A DNA stretch of 19,857 nt from Bacteroidales bacterium (GTDB lineage: Bacteria > Bacteroidota > Bacteroidia > Bacteroidales > UBA1715): positions 1 to 19,857 of the forward strand of contig JAFZTG010000180.1 of the NCBI GenBank assembly GCA_017618935.1. Reading direction: 5' to 3'. Made by a program: the position numbers and the translations under genes. Shown piece after piece: positions 7,374 through 15,315 of the stretch. Positions within the stretch are counted from its first letter, which is position 1. Each line of letters starts with the position of its first letter. The notes under the pieces were generated by a model that was given only the letters and a program-made list of their open reading frames with translations, did no database searches and was not told the origin of the DNA.

Positions 7374-8276
7374 ATGGAAAAAGTGACTCGTATATGTCTC
7401 GTTTTGCTTGTAATTGTTGCCCTTACTGCGTGTGGTGGCAATAGTAATTCTCAGGACGAAGAATTGGCGCGCGAAGATTCCCTATTGCTGGAAAATCGTT
7501 CCAAGAACCTTGTAGGTATGATAAACGGTACGATTTACTGTCTGCCGTCGCCGTACGAAATGATGAAGCATATAGACGAGATGCATTTGGAGTATAATCA
7601 GGAATATCCTAATCCTGTCGGTAAGTTCAGTTCCTATGAGTCGTCGTTCAAACGGCTTTTGAATATGGGAGTGTACGGAATCGATATTTCTTATTTGTCA
7701 TTGTACGACCAAACCACCGAGGCGTTGAATTATTTTGGCGTTCTGAAATCGCTTGCAAACAGGATTGAGTTGTCAACGGTGTTTGACGCACAGACGATGG
7801 AGCGTTTGGAGAATAACATGGGCAACAAGGATTCTTTGTTGTATATACTTACGACAAAATTTCGCGAATCGGACCGATTGCTGAAAGGGGAGAACCAAAA
7901 GGCGGAAGCGTCGTTGATAATGGCTGGTTGTTGGATAGAAAGTCTCTATTTGTTGACGCAGATACAAAAGACGTCGTCCGACCCTGTCATCGTGCAAAAG
8001 ATAGCGGAACATAAATTTGCCGCCGAGGCGATTCTCAACATTCTTCGTCCGTATTACGAGAAATCGCCTGAATTTATGGATTTGATTGATGAAATAGTTG
8101 ATATATGCTACGAGTTCGACGGTATAGATTTTAACTATACCTATAAGGAACCAACGACGTATCCCAACCGCCATTTGACGGTAATCAACAGCGAATCGTC
8201 GTTGAACGTGTTCCCCGAGCATATCAGACTTATTTCAGATAAAATAGAAAAACTTAGAAAAAACGTGGTTCAATGA
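7374..8276 (+). CDS. Lipoprotein of unknown function, possibly surface-exposed
   Basis: With the ATG at 7374 the protein is 300 residues. It opens MEKVTRICLVLLVIVALTAC, a textbook lipoprotein signal (LTAC, Cys20). An ATG at 7365 would add only MFS, and a -7-like TAATTTTC ends 8 bases before that one and 17 before 7374, so I favour the second. After the cysteine comes GGNSNSQDEELARED. The acidic cluster right after the lipidated Cys resembles lipoprotein export signals reported in Bacteroidetes surface lipoproteins, so surface display is possible. The remainder is mostly helical with no motif I recognise (for example MGVYGIDISYLSLYDQTTEAL and FRESDRLLKGENQKAEASL). Its stop overlaps the next start by ATGA, indicating translational coupling with a small secreted protein. 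I do not recognise a named family. Confidence 0.82.
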   Translation: MEKVTRICLVLLVIVALTACGGNSNSQDEELAREDSLLLENRSKNLVGMINGTIYCLPSPYEMMKHIDEMHLEYNQEYPNPVGKFSSYESSFKRLLNMGVYGIDISYLSLYDQTTEALNYFGVLKSLANRIELSTVFDAQTMERLENNMGNKDSLLYILTTKFRESDRLLKGENQKAEASLIMAGCWIESLYLLTQIQKTSSDPVIVQKIAEHKFAAEAILNILRPYYEKSPEFMDLIDEIVDICYEFDGIDFNYTYKEPTTYPNRHLTVINSESSLNVFPEHIRLISDKIEKLRKNVVQ

Positions 8277-8671
8277 GACGCTTTTGTTTGATATTCAGTT
8301 TGTTGTGTGCGTGTTTTTGTTTTTCGGCAAATGCGCAGGTGCAATGTGCGTCCTTGCTTTCGGAAGATTATGTTTCCGACGGACAATATTATGCGACAAC
8401 GATAAAGAATTACGAGACAAAACAATGTGAGGTTACGTTTATCGAAGGTAATGAATACAGGGTGATTGTCTGTCCGCACAATGCAAAGAAAGTGCAGATG
8501 CAAGTTGTTGATGTTGAGGGGAATATACTTTTCAATAACAAAAATTACGGATATACCAATTATTGGAATTTTAGGATAAAAGAGACCTTGAATTGCACCA
8601 TACGGTTGAATTTGGTTGAAGACAATGTTGAAAATGATGATTTAATTTTATTGATAGGATTTAAAAAGTAG
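8273..8671 (+). CDS. Small secreted protein of unknown function
   Basis: This 132-residue protein has a signal peptide (MRRFCLIFSLLCACFCFSANA, likely cleaved before Gln22). The mature domain of about 110 residues is beta-rich (YRVIVCPHNAKKVQMQVVDV, then TIRLNLVEDNVENDDLILLIGF) and contains several cysteines (QVQCASL, KQCEV, IVCPH, LNCTI). Four cysteines in an exported protein may form disulfides. The start overlaps the stop of the upstream lipoprotein gene by 4 bases, so the two are probably made together and may interact at the envelope. The stop codon immediately precedes the promoter of the ABC gene. No family is recognised. Confidence 0.75.
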   Translation: MRRFCLIFSLLCACFCFSANAQVQCASLLSEDYVSDGQYYATTIKNYETKQCEVTFIEGNEYRVIVCPHNAKKVQMQVVDVEGNILFNNKNYGYTNYWNFRIKETLNCTIRLNLVEDNVENDDLILLIGFKK

Positions 8672-8679
8672 TATTTTTG
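8651..8679 (+). promoter_or_regulatory. Promoter of the ABC/rbfA/porU run
   Basis: A -33 TTG (8651-8653) and a -7 TATTTTTG (8672-8679) are separated by 18 bases, matching the Bacteroidetes sigma-ABfr consensus TTG-N(17-23)-TAnnTTTG. The -7 element ends 18 bases before the ATG at 8698. It is the best promoter match in the window. Confidence 0.65.
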
Positions 8680-8697
8680 CAGTAAATATTTAGAGAT

Positions 8698-10239
8698 ATG
8701 AGTGAACGTATAATTGAAGCACTATTGAAATTATTTGCCGTTTTTGCGAAAACGGATGGTAACAAAAGCGACAAAATCAAAATCGTAGAATTGTTTTTGG
8801 CTGCCCAGTTGAATAAGGACTTGGCGAAAAAATATCTTCCTACATTCGAGCAGGAATATGACGAAGTTATGGCCGACATCAGCCGTATTACAGAAAAGGC
8901 AAGTGCCAAAGGTGATGTTGATACGGAAAAATTGAAATTCAAAATCGAGGCAAAACTGTCGGCTCGTATCCACAAAATAGGAAACAGTATCAACCAAGAA
9001 TTGACGCAACGTCAGAAATTGTACGTTGTGATAAGTTTGTTGGAGTTTGTTGCAACCGACAACAGCATTACCGATTCCGACAAGGAATTCTTGAATGCAC
9101 TTGTTGAAGACTTGAATATCGACAATGATGAATATAATCAATTGTGCGAATTCATCGTTCATCCGTTCGATGAAATTGCTGATTCCGAAAACTTGTTGAT
9201 TATCAATAGCAAACAGGAAACAGGCGAAGAACTTGCAAAACATATTTGTTCGCCACACTTGGCTGGTACGATTAAGGTATTTTATCTCCGTGCTTCCAAT
9301 TTGTTGATTTTCCGTTCGTTTGGTGTGGGTGAAATTACGTTGAATAGCCAGCCGATTTACGAAGACAAGGTTACAATCTTGAATATTGGTACGGCAATCA
9401 GAAGTTTGCAGATAACACCAATCTATTATAGTCAAATCTTAAATATCTTTAATACTGCTAATTCCGAAGCAGGTGTTGTATTCAAGGCCGATGACATTAC
9501 CTATAAGTTCAAAGGTGGAAATACGGGTTTGCACGAATTCTCAATGGAAGAAGCATCGGGTAGTTTGGTGGGTATTATGGGTGCGTCGGGTGCTGGAAAA
9601 TCGACGTTGCTTAACGTGTTGAATGGTAATTACAAGCCAACGACAGGAAAAGTTACGATAAACGGCATTGACCTTCACAACGATGAAGAGGGCAAATTGA
9701 ACGGTCTTATTGGTTTCGTGCCGCAAGACGACCTTTTGATCAAGGAATTGACGGTTTATGAAAACTTGTTCTATAGTGCAAAACTTTGTTTTGACAACTT
9801 GACCGACGAAGAAATCAAAGACCGTGCGGAAAAAGTTCTCCAGAGTTTAGGTTTGTTTGAACGTAAAGATAATGTTGTTGGTGATGAGTTGAAGAAAGAA
9901 ATTTCGGGTGGTCAGAGAAAACGTTTGAACATTGCGTTGGAGTTGATTCGTGAGCCGGCAATCTTGTTCTTGGACGAACCAACATCGGGTTTGTCGTCAA
10001 AGGACTCCGAAAATATTATGGACCTTTTGAAGGAACTTGCTTTGAAGGGCAAGTTGGTGTTCGTTGTTATTCACCAACCATCATCTGATATTTTCAAGAC
10101 ATTCGACCGTTTGGTTATTTTGGATACGGGTGGTTACCAAATTTATTATGGTGCGCCAGTTGATTCAATCATGTACTTCAAGGAATGTACTCGTCAGGCC
10201 GACTGGTTTGTGAGCGAATGTCCTACCTGTGTAATGTGA
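8698..10239 (+). CDS. ABCG-like transporter, N-terminal and ATPase part (frameshifted gene, 5' fragment)
   Basis: This 513-residue fragment belongs to a protein that should continue into 10233-11891. Residues 1-150 are helical and resemble TerB-like domains (helix pattern around QKLYVVISLLEFVATDNSITDSDKEF). Residues about 190-255 form a small beta-rich segment in the place where FHA-like domains occur in some ABCG proteins, which is uncertain. The ATPase follows: Walker A GASGAGKST (295-303), Q-loop GFVPQDD, signature SGGQRKR (403-409), Walker B ILFLDEPTSGL (Asp426, Glu427) and H-loop His459. It ends ADWFVSECPTCVM at a premature TGA (10237-10239). In the other frame the expected continuation NVNPEQIFNI begins at 10233, so a single base (a G after 10230) appears to be missing. 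Restoring it gives about 1064 residues in one frame, a plausible full length. Confidence 0.85.
   Translation: MSERIIEALLKLFAVFAKTDGNKSDKIKIVELFLAAQLNKDLAKKYLPTFEQEYDEVMADISRITEKASAKGDVDTEKLKFKIEAKLSARIHKIGNSINQELTQRQKLYVVISLLEFVATDNSITDSDKEFLNALVEDLNIDNDEYNQLCEFIVHPFDEIADSENLLIINSKQETGEELAKHICSPHLAGTIKVFYLRASNLLIFRSFGVGEITLNSQPIYEDKVTILNIGTAIRSLQITPIYYSQILNIFNTANSEAGVVFKADDITYKFKGGNTGLHEFSMEEASGSLVGIMGASGAGKSTLLNVLNGNYKPTTGKVTINGIDLHNDEEGKLNGLIGFVPQDDLLIKELTVYENLFYSAKLCFDNLTDEEIKDRAEKVLQSLGLFERKDNVVGDELKKEISGGQRKRLNIALELIREPAILFLDEPTSGLSSKDSENIMDLLKELALKGKLVFVVIHQPSSDIFKTFDRLVILDTGGYQIYYGAPVDSIMYFKECTRQADWFVSECPTCVM
10228..10239 (+). other. Apparent one-base deletion causing a frameshift
   Basis: TGT at 10228-10230 encodes the last residue of ECPTC. 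The next bases GTAATGTGA give Val-Met-stop, whereas GGT AAT GTG would give Gly-Asn-Val and lead into NPEQIFNI in the downstream frame. One G is therefore missing next to 10231. The site ACCTGTGTA is not a recognised slippery heptamer, so programmed -1 shifting is unlikely. Sequencing error or a recent mutation is more likely, since coding quality is intact on both sides. Confidence 0.8.
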
Positions 10240-11891
10240 ATCCAGAACAAATTTTCAACATTACGGAGGCAAAAATCTTGAATGAAGACGGTTCTCCTAT
10301 GTTGAACGAGAAACGTCAGGAAATCAGAAAATTGGCTCCAACCGATTGGTTTGAAATCTATCAACAAAAGAAGAAACCATTGGATAATAAGCCGATTCCT
10401 AAGGAGTTGCCTGAAATTACGTTCAAGATTCCTAACTGGGTTCGTCAGTTGAAGGTGTTTATCGTTCGTGACCTTTTGTCGAAGATTTCTAATATGCAGT
10501 ACGTGATGATTAATGCTTTGGAGTCACCAATTATTGCCGTGTTCCTTGCATTCATCATAAAATATTGGAACGTTGATGAAAGCGGAAGCGTTGGTTACAC
10601 AATGATGAACAACGTGAACATTCCTGTGTATATCTTCATGCTTGTGATTTGTGGCTTCTTCATTGGTTTGTCGGCAAGTGCCGAGGAAATTTTCCGAGAC
10701 CAGAAGATTCGTAGCCGTGAGTCATTCCTGCATTTGAGCTGGTCAAGTTATTTGGTTTCAAAAATCATCATTTTGCTTGGTATTTCGGCAATTCAGTCGT
10801 TCTTGTTCATCATTCTTGGAAATTGGATTCTTGAAATTCACGGAATGATGTTCAAATATTGGTTTATGGCATTCAGCGTCTGGAGTTTCTCAAACATTAT
10901 CGGTTTGATTATTTCAGACTCATTCAACGATATTAAGACAATCTACATTTTGATTCCGTTCTTGGTTATTCCTCAAATTATCTTGAGTGGTATCATTGTA
11001 AGTTTCGACAAGTTGAACCCGACAATTTCCAATCCTCAGGATATTCCTTGGTATGGCGAGGTGATAACGTCGCGTTGGGCTTACGAAGGATTGGCTGTTG
11101 AACAATATGCAAACAACGAATACGAAGCTCCGTTCTTTGAGTTGGATATGAAAATCAGTGAATGTAGTTACCGTAAAGGTGAATGGTCAAATCAGTTGAA
11201 TAATAAACTGAATGACTGCATTCGTTTCAAGGAATACAACGAAAATCAAGAACAATTCAACAAAAATGTTGCTCTTGTTGCTAATGAAATCGAGAAAGAA
11301 TTGAAGAATACGGGCGATGTAATCAAGATTGCTCCACAAGTATTGGATAATCTTCGTTCCGACAATGTTACGGAAGAAACCTTGTTGGCTGCACGTGATT
11401 ATGTGACGTCAATTCGTCAGTTCTACATCAAACAAAACAACAAATATCGTTCAGCAAAAGATAAGTTGACGTATTCAATCATCAAGGAAATGGGTGAAGA
11501 AGCGTGTGAGAAGTTGGATATTCCTGCAATTGAACGTACTCCTCGTATGAAAGATAGTTTGGGTAACGCTTCATTCTTGGAATTGAAGAAACGCTACTAC
11601 AACGAAAGTTTGGAAGAATTCTGTAAGAACGAGAACGATTTGACTGTTTTGATTGAATACAAGGGCAACTTGGTACAAAAGACTGACCCAGTGTTCATTA
11701 CACCAACATCGAAATTTATGCGTGCTCATTTCTATGCTCCTAAGAAACCTTGCTTTGGCACATTCTTGAGTACATATTGGGCTAACGCGATAGTGATTTG
11801 GTTAATGTCGGTTGCTTGTTATTTCGTATTGTATTTCAGATTGTTACGTCGTGGCGTTGAGGCTTTGGGTAACATTAAATTTGGAAAATAA
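10233..11891 (+). CDS. ABCG-like transporter, membrane part (frameshifted gene, 3' fragment)
   Basis: This is the continuation of the upstream ATPase in the shifted frame, running from NVNPEQIFNI to the stop at 11889-11891. It is open back to an ATG at 10185, but those first residues are out-of-frame translation of the ATPase gene. After a linker, six hydrophobic segments of the ABC2/ABCG type are visible: ALESPIIAVFLAFIIKYW, IPVYIFMLVICGFFIGL, KIIILLGISAIQSFLFIILG, WFMAFSVWSFSNIIGLII, IYILIPFLVIPQIILSGIIV and, after a long polar insert of roughly 220 residues, AIVIWLMSVACYFVLYF near the C-terminus. The large extracytoplasmic insert before the last helix is typical of ABCG exporters. Substrate unknown. 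As written the gene would not yield a fused transporter, unless the deletion is an error. Confidence 0.83.
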   Translation, partial: NVNPEQIFNITEAKILNEDGSPMLNEKRQEIRKLAPTDWFEIYQQKKKPLDNKPIPKELPEITFKIPNWVRQLKVFIVRDLLSKISNMQYVMINALESPIIAVFLAFIIKYWNVDESGSVGYTMMNNVNIPVYIFMLVICGFFIGLSASAEEIFRDQKIRSRESFLHLSWSSYLVSKIIILLGISAIQSFLFIILGNWILEIHGMMFKYWFMAFSVWSFSNIIGLIISDSFNDIKTIYILIPFLVIPQIILSGIIVSFDKLNPTISNPQDIPWYGEVITSRWAYEGLAVEQYANNEYEAPFFELDMKISECSYRKGEWSNQLNNKLNDCIRFKEYNENQEQFNKNVALVANEIEKELKNTGDVIKIAPQVLDNLRSDNVTEETLLAARDYVTSIRQFYIKQNNKYRSAKDKLTYSIIKEMGEEACEKLDIPAIERTPRMKDSLGNASFLELKKRYYNESLEEFCKNENDLTVLIEYKGNLVQKTDPVFITPTSKFMRAHFYAPKKPCFGTFLSTYWANAIVIWLMSVACYFVLYFRLLRRGVEALGNIKFGK

Positions 11892-12280
11892 TGAGTACGA
11901 CTCGTCAAAATAAAGTTGCTCGCTTGTTGCAGAAAGAGTTGGGAGACATTTTCCAACGGGAATCGATGAATATGTTTCGTGGTGCATTGATTTCCGTGAC
12001 GGTGGTTCGTGTCGCACCCGACTTGTCGTTCGCACGAGTCTATGTGAGTATTTTCGCTCCAAGCAAAGATGAGAAGGAATTGTACGAGGCTGTTCAAAAC
12101 AAGGCGAAGACAATCCGACAAATGTTGGCTCAAAAAGTTGCGAAACAATTACGTATCATTCCCGAATTGGCTTTCTTCCTTGACGATTCAATAGAATATC
12201 AAGAAAACATAGATAGATTGTTACATTCGAGCAACGCGACAGAAAAAGAGATTAAAAACGAAAATAAGGCGAAGAAATGA
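11891..12280 (+). CDS. rbfA: Ribosome-binding factor A
   Basis: This 129-residue protein of the RbfA family has a single KH-like domain that binds the 30S subunit during 16S rRNA 5'-end maturation. Recognisable features are the start TTRQNKVARLLQKELGDIF, the strand ALISVTVVRVAPDLSFARVYVS, and the ending RIIPELAFFLDDSIEYQENIDRLL, followed by a Lys/Glu-rich tail. The ATG shares its A with the stop codon of the ABC gene (TAATG), a coupling arrangement. It overlaps the methyltransferase gene downstream by 4 bases, so translation is probably chained. Confidence 0.93.
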   Translation: MSTTRQNKVARLLQKELGDIFQRESMNMFRGALISVTVVRVAPDLSFARVYVSIFAPSKDEKELYEAVQNKAKTIRQMLAQKVAKQLRIIPELAFFLDDSIEYQENIDRLLHSSNATEKEIKNENKAKK

Positions 12281-13083
12281 ATTACGATCCAATCAAGTTT
12301 TCGTTAGGTATTTTTTTCAACCGAAGTCCATTTCTCCGAAAGGTGTTTTATTTGTTGCTTGACGTGCTGTTGCTGAGAGCATGGCATATCAAGTTGGCAA
12401 TACGAAAATGGAATAAGAATTCTTCAGCGTTTATTCTTGATGCTGGTTCGGGTTTCGGGCAATATTCGTATTATTTGGCTCGAAAAAATGCGTCGTGGAA
12501 CGTGTTGGGAATCGACGTGAAACAAGAACAGATAGATGATTGTAATCAATTTGCAAAACAAATTCATTACGAAGACCGAATGCACTTTCAAGTGGGAGAT
12601 TTAACGACGTTTGTCTCAGAACAGCCGTGCGACTTGATTTTGTCGGTCGATGTGATGGAACATATTTTGGAAGACGAACAAGTGTTCAAGAATTTCTATA
12701 ATTCATTGCAAAGCAAAGGTATGTTGCTCATTTCTACACCGTCAAATTTGGGTGGTTCCGACGTGCACGACGATTCCGAAGAATCTTTTATTGGTGAACA
12801 TGTGCGCGATGGATATGGCGTGGATGAGATAACGACAAAATTGAAAAACGCTGGCTTTGCCGATGTTGAAACGCGTTTTTCGTATGGAGTTCCAGGACAT
12901 ATTTCGTGGATTTTGTCAATGAAATGGCCAATCAGTTTGCTGAATATTTCAAAATTATTTTTCATAATCTTACCATTTTACTATCTTGCAGTTTTCTGGA
13001 TTTGCTTGATTCTCAATTTTTTGGATGTGATTTGTGAACATCAGGCAGGTACGGGATTGATAGTGAAAGCGTATAAGGAGTAA
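12277..13083 (+). CDS. Class I SAM-dependent methyltransferase, membrane-associated
   Basis: This 268-residue protein has the SAM-binding motif I FILDAGSGFGQYSYYLA (Asp55 onward), an acidic motif II region VLGIDVKQEQIDDC, and motif IV-like DLILSVDVMEHILED followed by LLISTPSN. After the Rossmann part comes a His/Asp-rich loop (DVHDDSEESFIGEHVRDGYG) and then a hydrophobic stretch (LLNISKLFFIILPFYYLAVF and on to ILNFLDVI), suggesting membrane association. Substrate unknown; small-molecule or lipid methylation is possible. It starts with an ATGA overlap on rbfA and is followed after 5 bases by the LolC/E-type permease, so it belongs to the same operon. Confidence 0.85.
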   Translation: MNYDPIKFSLGIFFNRSPFLRKVFYLLLDVLLLRAWHIKLAIRKWNKNSSAFILDAGSGFGQYSYYLARKNASWNVLGIDVKQEQIDDCNQFAKQIHYEDRMHFQVGDLTTFVSEQPCDLILSVDVMEHILEDEQVFKNFYNSLQSKGMLLISTPSNLGGSDVHDDSEESFIGEHVRDGYGVDEITTKLKNAGFADVETRFSYGVPGHISWILSMKWPISLLNISKLFFIILPFYYLAVFWICLILNFLDVICEHQAGTGLIVKAYKE

Positions 13084-13088
13084 GCATT

Positions 13089-14306
13089 ATGTCGGTATCT
13101 TTCTTTTTTGCACAGAGATATTTGTTTTCAAAGAAAAGCAAGAATGCCATAAACTATATCACGACGGTTTCAGTTATTCTCATTGCGTTGGTCAGTTTGG
13201 CACTGACGATTACCATGTCGGTGTTTAACGGTTTGTCCGACGTGATTTCTTCAATGTATAATCGTTTTGACCCAGAAATAAAGGTTACGGCAACGTCGGG
13301 TCGAGTTTTTTCATTTGATTCGGTAGAACAAAAATTACAGCAAATAGATGAAATAGAGGCATTTGCGCCTGTTCTTGAAGATGATGTGTTGTTCACCTAT
13401 GGCGACAAACAACTGATAGGTAAACTTAAAGGTGTGGGCGATTCCTATAAGCAGACGTGTGCCACGGATTCCATTATGGTCGCAGGTGAATTTGCCTTGG
13501 AGGAAAATAACGTCCAATTTGCATGTGTCGGGCAAGGGGTTGCTCATAAATTGTCGGTCGGGCTTATGTATCGCGATGTGTTGTACATTTATGCACCCGA
13601 CAGGGAGAAAAAATCGTCGTTCGCCCCGAATGAGGAATATAGCAAGGCGATTGCCTATGCACGTGGTGTGTTCACGGTTCAAATGGATATTGACAATGAA
13701 TATGTGATAACTTCGTTGCATTTGGCTCAAGAACTGTGGAAATACAAGCATAACGAGATTTCTTCCATAGAAATAAAGACGAAGGAAAATGCTGATGTGA
13801 CGGAAGTAGTGAACAAATTGCAAGAACAGTTGGGAACGGACTTTTCGGTAAAAGACAGAAATCAGCAACATGCGTTTATGTATAAGATTACGCAAGGTGA
13901 GAAGTTTATCACATTTCTTATCATTACGTTGATTTTGATTATCGCCTCGTTTAGCATCATCGGTTCGCTCACAATGCTGATAATTGACAAACAACGCGAC
14001 ATAAACATTATAAAAAGTTTGGGAGCCGATTCTAAACAAGTTCGTAAGATTTTTATCTTTGAAGGTTGGCTTATTTCCGCATTGGGTGCGGTGATTGGCG
14101 TTGCATTGGGCGTTTTGATTTGTTATTTGCAAGAAACGTTCGGCATTGTGAAATTACCTGGTGCATCGGAAAACTTTATTGTGCAGGCATATCCAGTAAA
14201 AGTGCTTGTTTCTGATGTCGTAGCCATATTACTTGTGGTGCTTTCCGTTGGTTTTGTCACGGCATATTATCCAGTTCGTAAAATCTCAAAAACACATATT
14301 CAATGA
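13089..14306 (+). CDS. LolC/LolE-type ABC permease (FtsX family)
   Basis: This 405-residue inner-membrane protein has the MacB/FtsX topology. A first helix after the RYLFSKKSKNAINYITTVSV start is followed by a periplasmic domain of about 220 residues (from about residue 45). Three C-terminal helices follow (FITFLIITLILIIASFSIIG; WLISALGAVIGVALGVLIC; VVAILLVVLSVGFVTAYY). The opening segment with SVFNGLSDVI is characteristic of the lipoprotein-releasing LolC/E group, which extracts lipoproteins from the inner membrane with the ATPase LolD. No LolD is present in the window, so the ATPase must be encoded elsewhere. The coding end overlaps the CvpA gene by 4 bases (ATGA at 14303). The general class is secure; the lipoprotein role is inferred from family resemblance. 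Confidence 0.87.
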   Translation: MSVSFFFAQRYLFSKKSKNAINYITTVSVILIALVSLALTITMSVFNGLSDVISSMYNRFDPEIKVTATSGRVFSFDSVEQKLQQIDEIEAFAPVLEDDVLFTYGDKQLIGKLKGVGDSYKQTCATDSIMVAGEFALEENNVQFACVGQGVAHKLSVGLMYRDVLYIYAPDREKKSSFAPNEEYSKAIAYARGVFTVQMDIDNEYVITSLHLAQELWKYKHNEISSIEIKTKENADVTEVVNKLQEQLGTDFSVKDRNQQHAFMYKITQGEKFITFLIITLILIIASFSIIGSLTMLIIDKQRDINIIKSLGADSKQVRKIFIFEGWLISALGAVIGVALGVLICYLQETFGIVKLPGASENFIVQAYPVKVLVSDVVAILLVVLSVGFVTAYYPVRKISKTHIQ

Positions 14307-14845
14307 ATTTTTTAGATATTATCGTTATTATACCTGTGTTGTGGGGCGCTTTCAAGGGCTTTAAGAATGGCTTGATAAGCGAAGGAGGAACGATTGTGGC
14401 TCTTGTACTTGGTATTTGGGCTTCGCTACATTTTTCAGATTCTGTGGCAAGTCTGGTTGCCGAATACACGTCGGTTTCTCCTCAATATCAACAAGTTGTT
14501 GCTTTTGGTGTTGTTTTCGTCTTTGTGCTGATAGCATGTTTTATAGTAACACGGGTTATATTGCGTTTTTGTAAGGCGATAAAAATCTTGTGGTTGGATA
14601 AATTACTCGGAATAGTGTTCGGAATGTCGAAATACTTGATAATTTTAGCATTCATTTTTTATTTGGCGAATACGTTAATTCAAAGTTATGCGACAAAACC
14701 AATAGAAACGGTGGAGACGTCGGTATTTTTCAAACCTTTGGCTGAAACGGCGGAATCGGTTGTTTCGGGAAAGATTCAGACGCCACATATCGATAAAAAT
14801 GATATTTTTGATGTTATAAAAAAAGTTGAACATGAAGATAAATAA
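14303..14845 (+). CDS. CvpA-family membrane protein
   Basis: This 180-residue protein has four hydrophobic segments: FLDIIVIIPVLWGAFKGF, GGTIVALVLGIWASLHF, VVAFGVVFVFVLIACFIV and SKYLIILAFIFYLANTLI. The CvpA signature GFKNGLISEGGTIVALVLG follows the first. The family is named for a colicin V production locus in E. coli, but its widespread role is unclear. The ATG overlaps the stop of the permease gene by 4 bases. The end overlaps the ybaK start by 14 bases. Confidence 0.85.
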   Translation: MNFLDIIVIIPVLWGAFKGFKNGLISEGGTIVALVLGIWASLHFSDSVASLVAEYTSVSPQYQQVVAFGVVFVFVLIACFIVTRVILRFCKAIKILWLDKLLGIVFGMSKYLIILAFIFYLANTLIQSYATKPIETVETSVFFKPLAETAESVVSGKIQTPHIDKNDIFDVIKKVEHEDK

Positions 14846-15311
14846 AACTAATGCGGCTCGTTTTTTAGACAATCTAAAAATATCGTATGACTTGGTTCCT
14901 TACGAAGTCGATGAAAACGATTTGGGTGCCGAACATATTGCAAATCAATTAAATGAACCGATAGAGCAGGTTTTTAAGACGCTTGTATTGCGAGGTGATA
15001 AGATTGGCCCGTTCGTGTGCGTGATTCCTGGAAATCTGGAGGTGGATTTGAAGTTGGCGGCAAAATTGTCGGGCAACAAAAATTGTGACATGATTCATCT
15101 CAAAGAATTACAACCACTTACGGGATATATCCGTGGCGGATGCTCTCCACTTGCAATGAAGAAAAAATTTCCTACCTTTATACACCAAACTGCGTTGGAG
15201 CAAGAAATCATTTATGTAAGTGCCGGCATTCGCGGGTTACAGATAAAGATTAAGCCGAATGATTTGATTGCCGCATCGCAGGCGGTTGTTGGAAATTTAG
15301 TTAAAGCATAA
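14832..15311 (+). CDS. ybaK: YbaK/EbsC-type aminoacyl-tRNA deacylase
   Basis: This 159-residue cytosolic protein of the YbaK/ProX deacylase family hydrolyses mischarged tRNA, typically Cys-tRNA(Pro). The conserved lysine is in QVFKTLVLRGD (Lys49). The glycine-rich substrate loop GYIRGGCSPLAMKK and the ending VSAGIRGLQIKIKPNDL are present. I chose the ATG at 14832 (MKINKTNAARFL) rather than the TTG at 14826. It overlaps the cvpA gene by 14 bases and precedes the potassium channel gene by 4 bases. Exact substrate specificity (Cys-tRNA(Pro) versus others) cannot be read from the sequence. Confidence 0.9.
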   Translation: MKINKTNAARFLDNLKISYDLVPYEVDENDLGAEHIANQLNEPIEQVFKTLVLRGDKIGPFVCVIPGNLEVDLKLAAKLSGNKNCDMIHLKELQPLTGYIRGGCSPLAMKKKFPTFIHQTALEQEIIYVSAGIRGLQIKIKPNDLIAASQAVVGNLVKA

Positions 15312-15315
15312 GGTT

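Noticed and set aside
10228..10239. Programmed -1 ribosomal frameshifting in the ABC gene
   Set aside because: There is no slippery heptamer at ACCTGTGTA and no clear downstream stem-loop; a missing base is simpler.
13335..14132. Long minus-strand open frame opposite the LolC/E-like gene
   Set aside because: It is an antisense shadow; the plus-strand gene has clear membrane helices and operon coupling.
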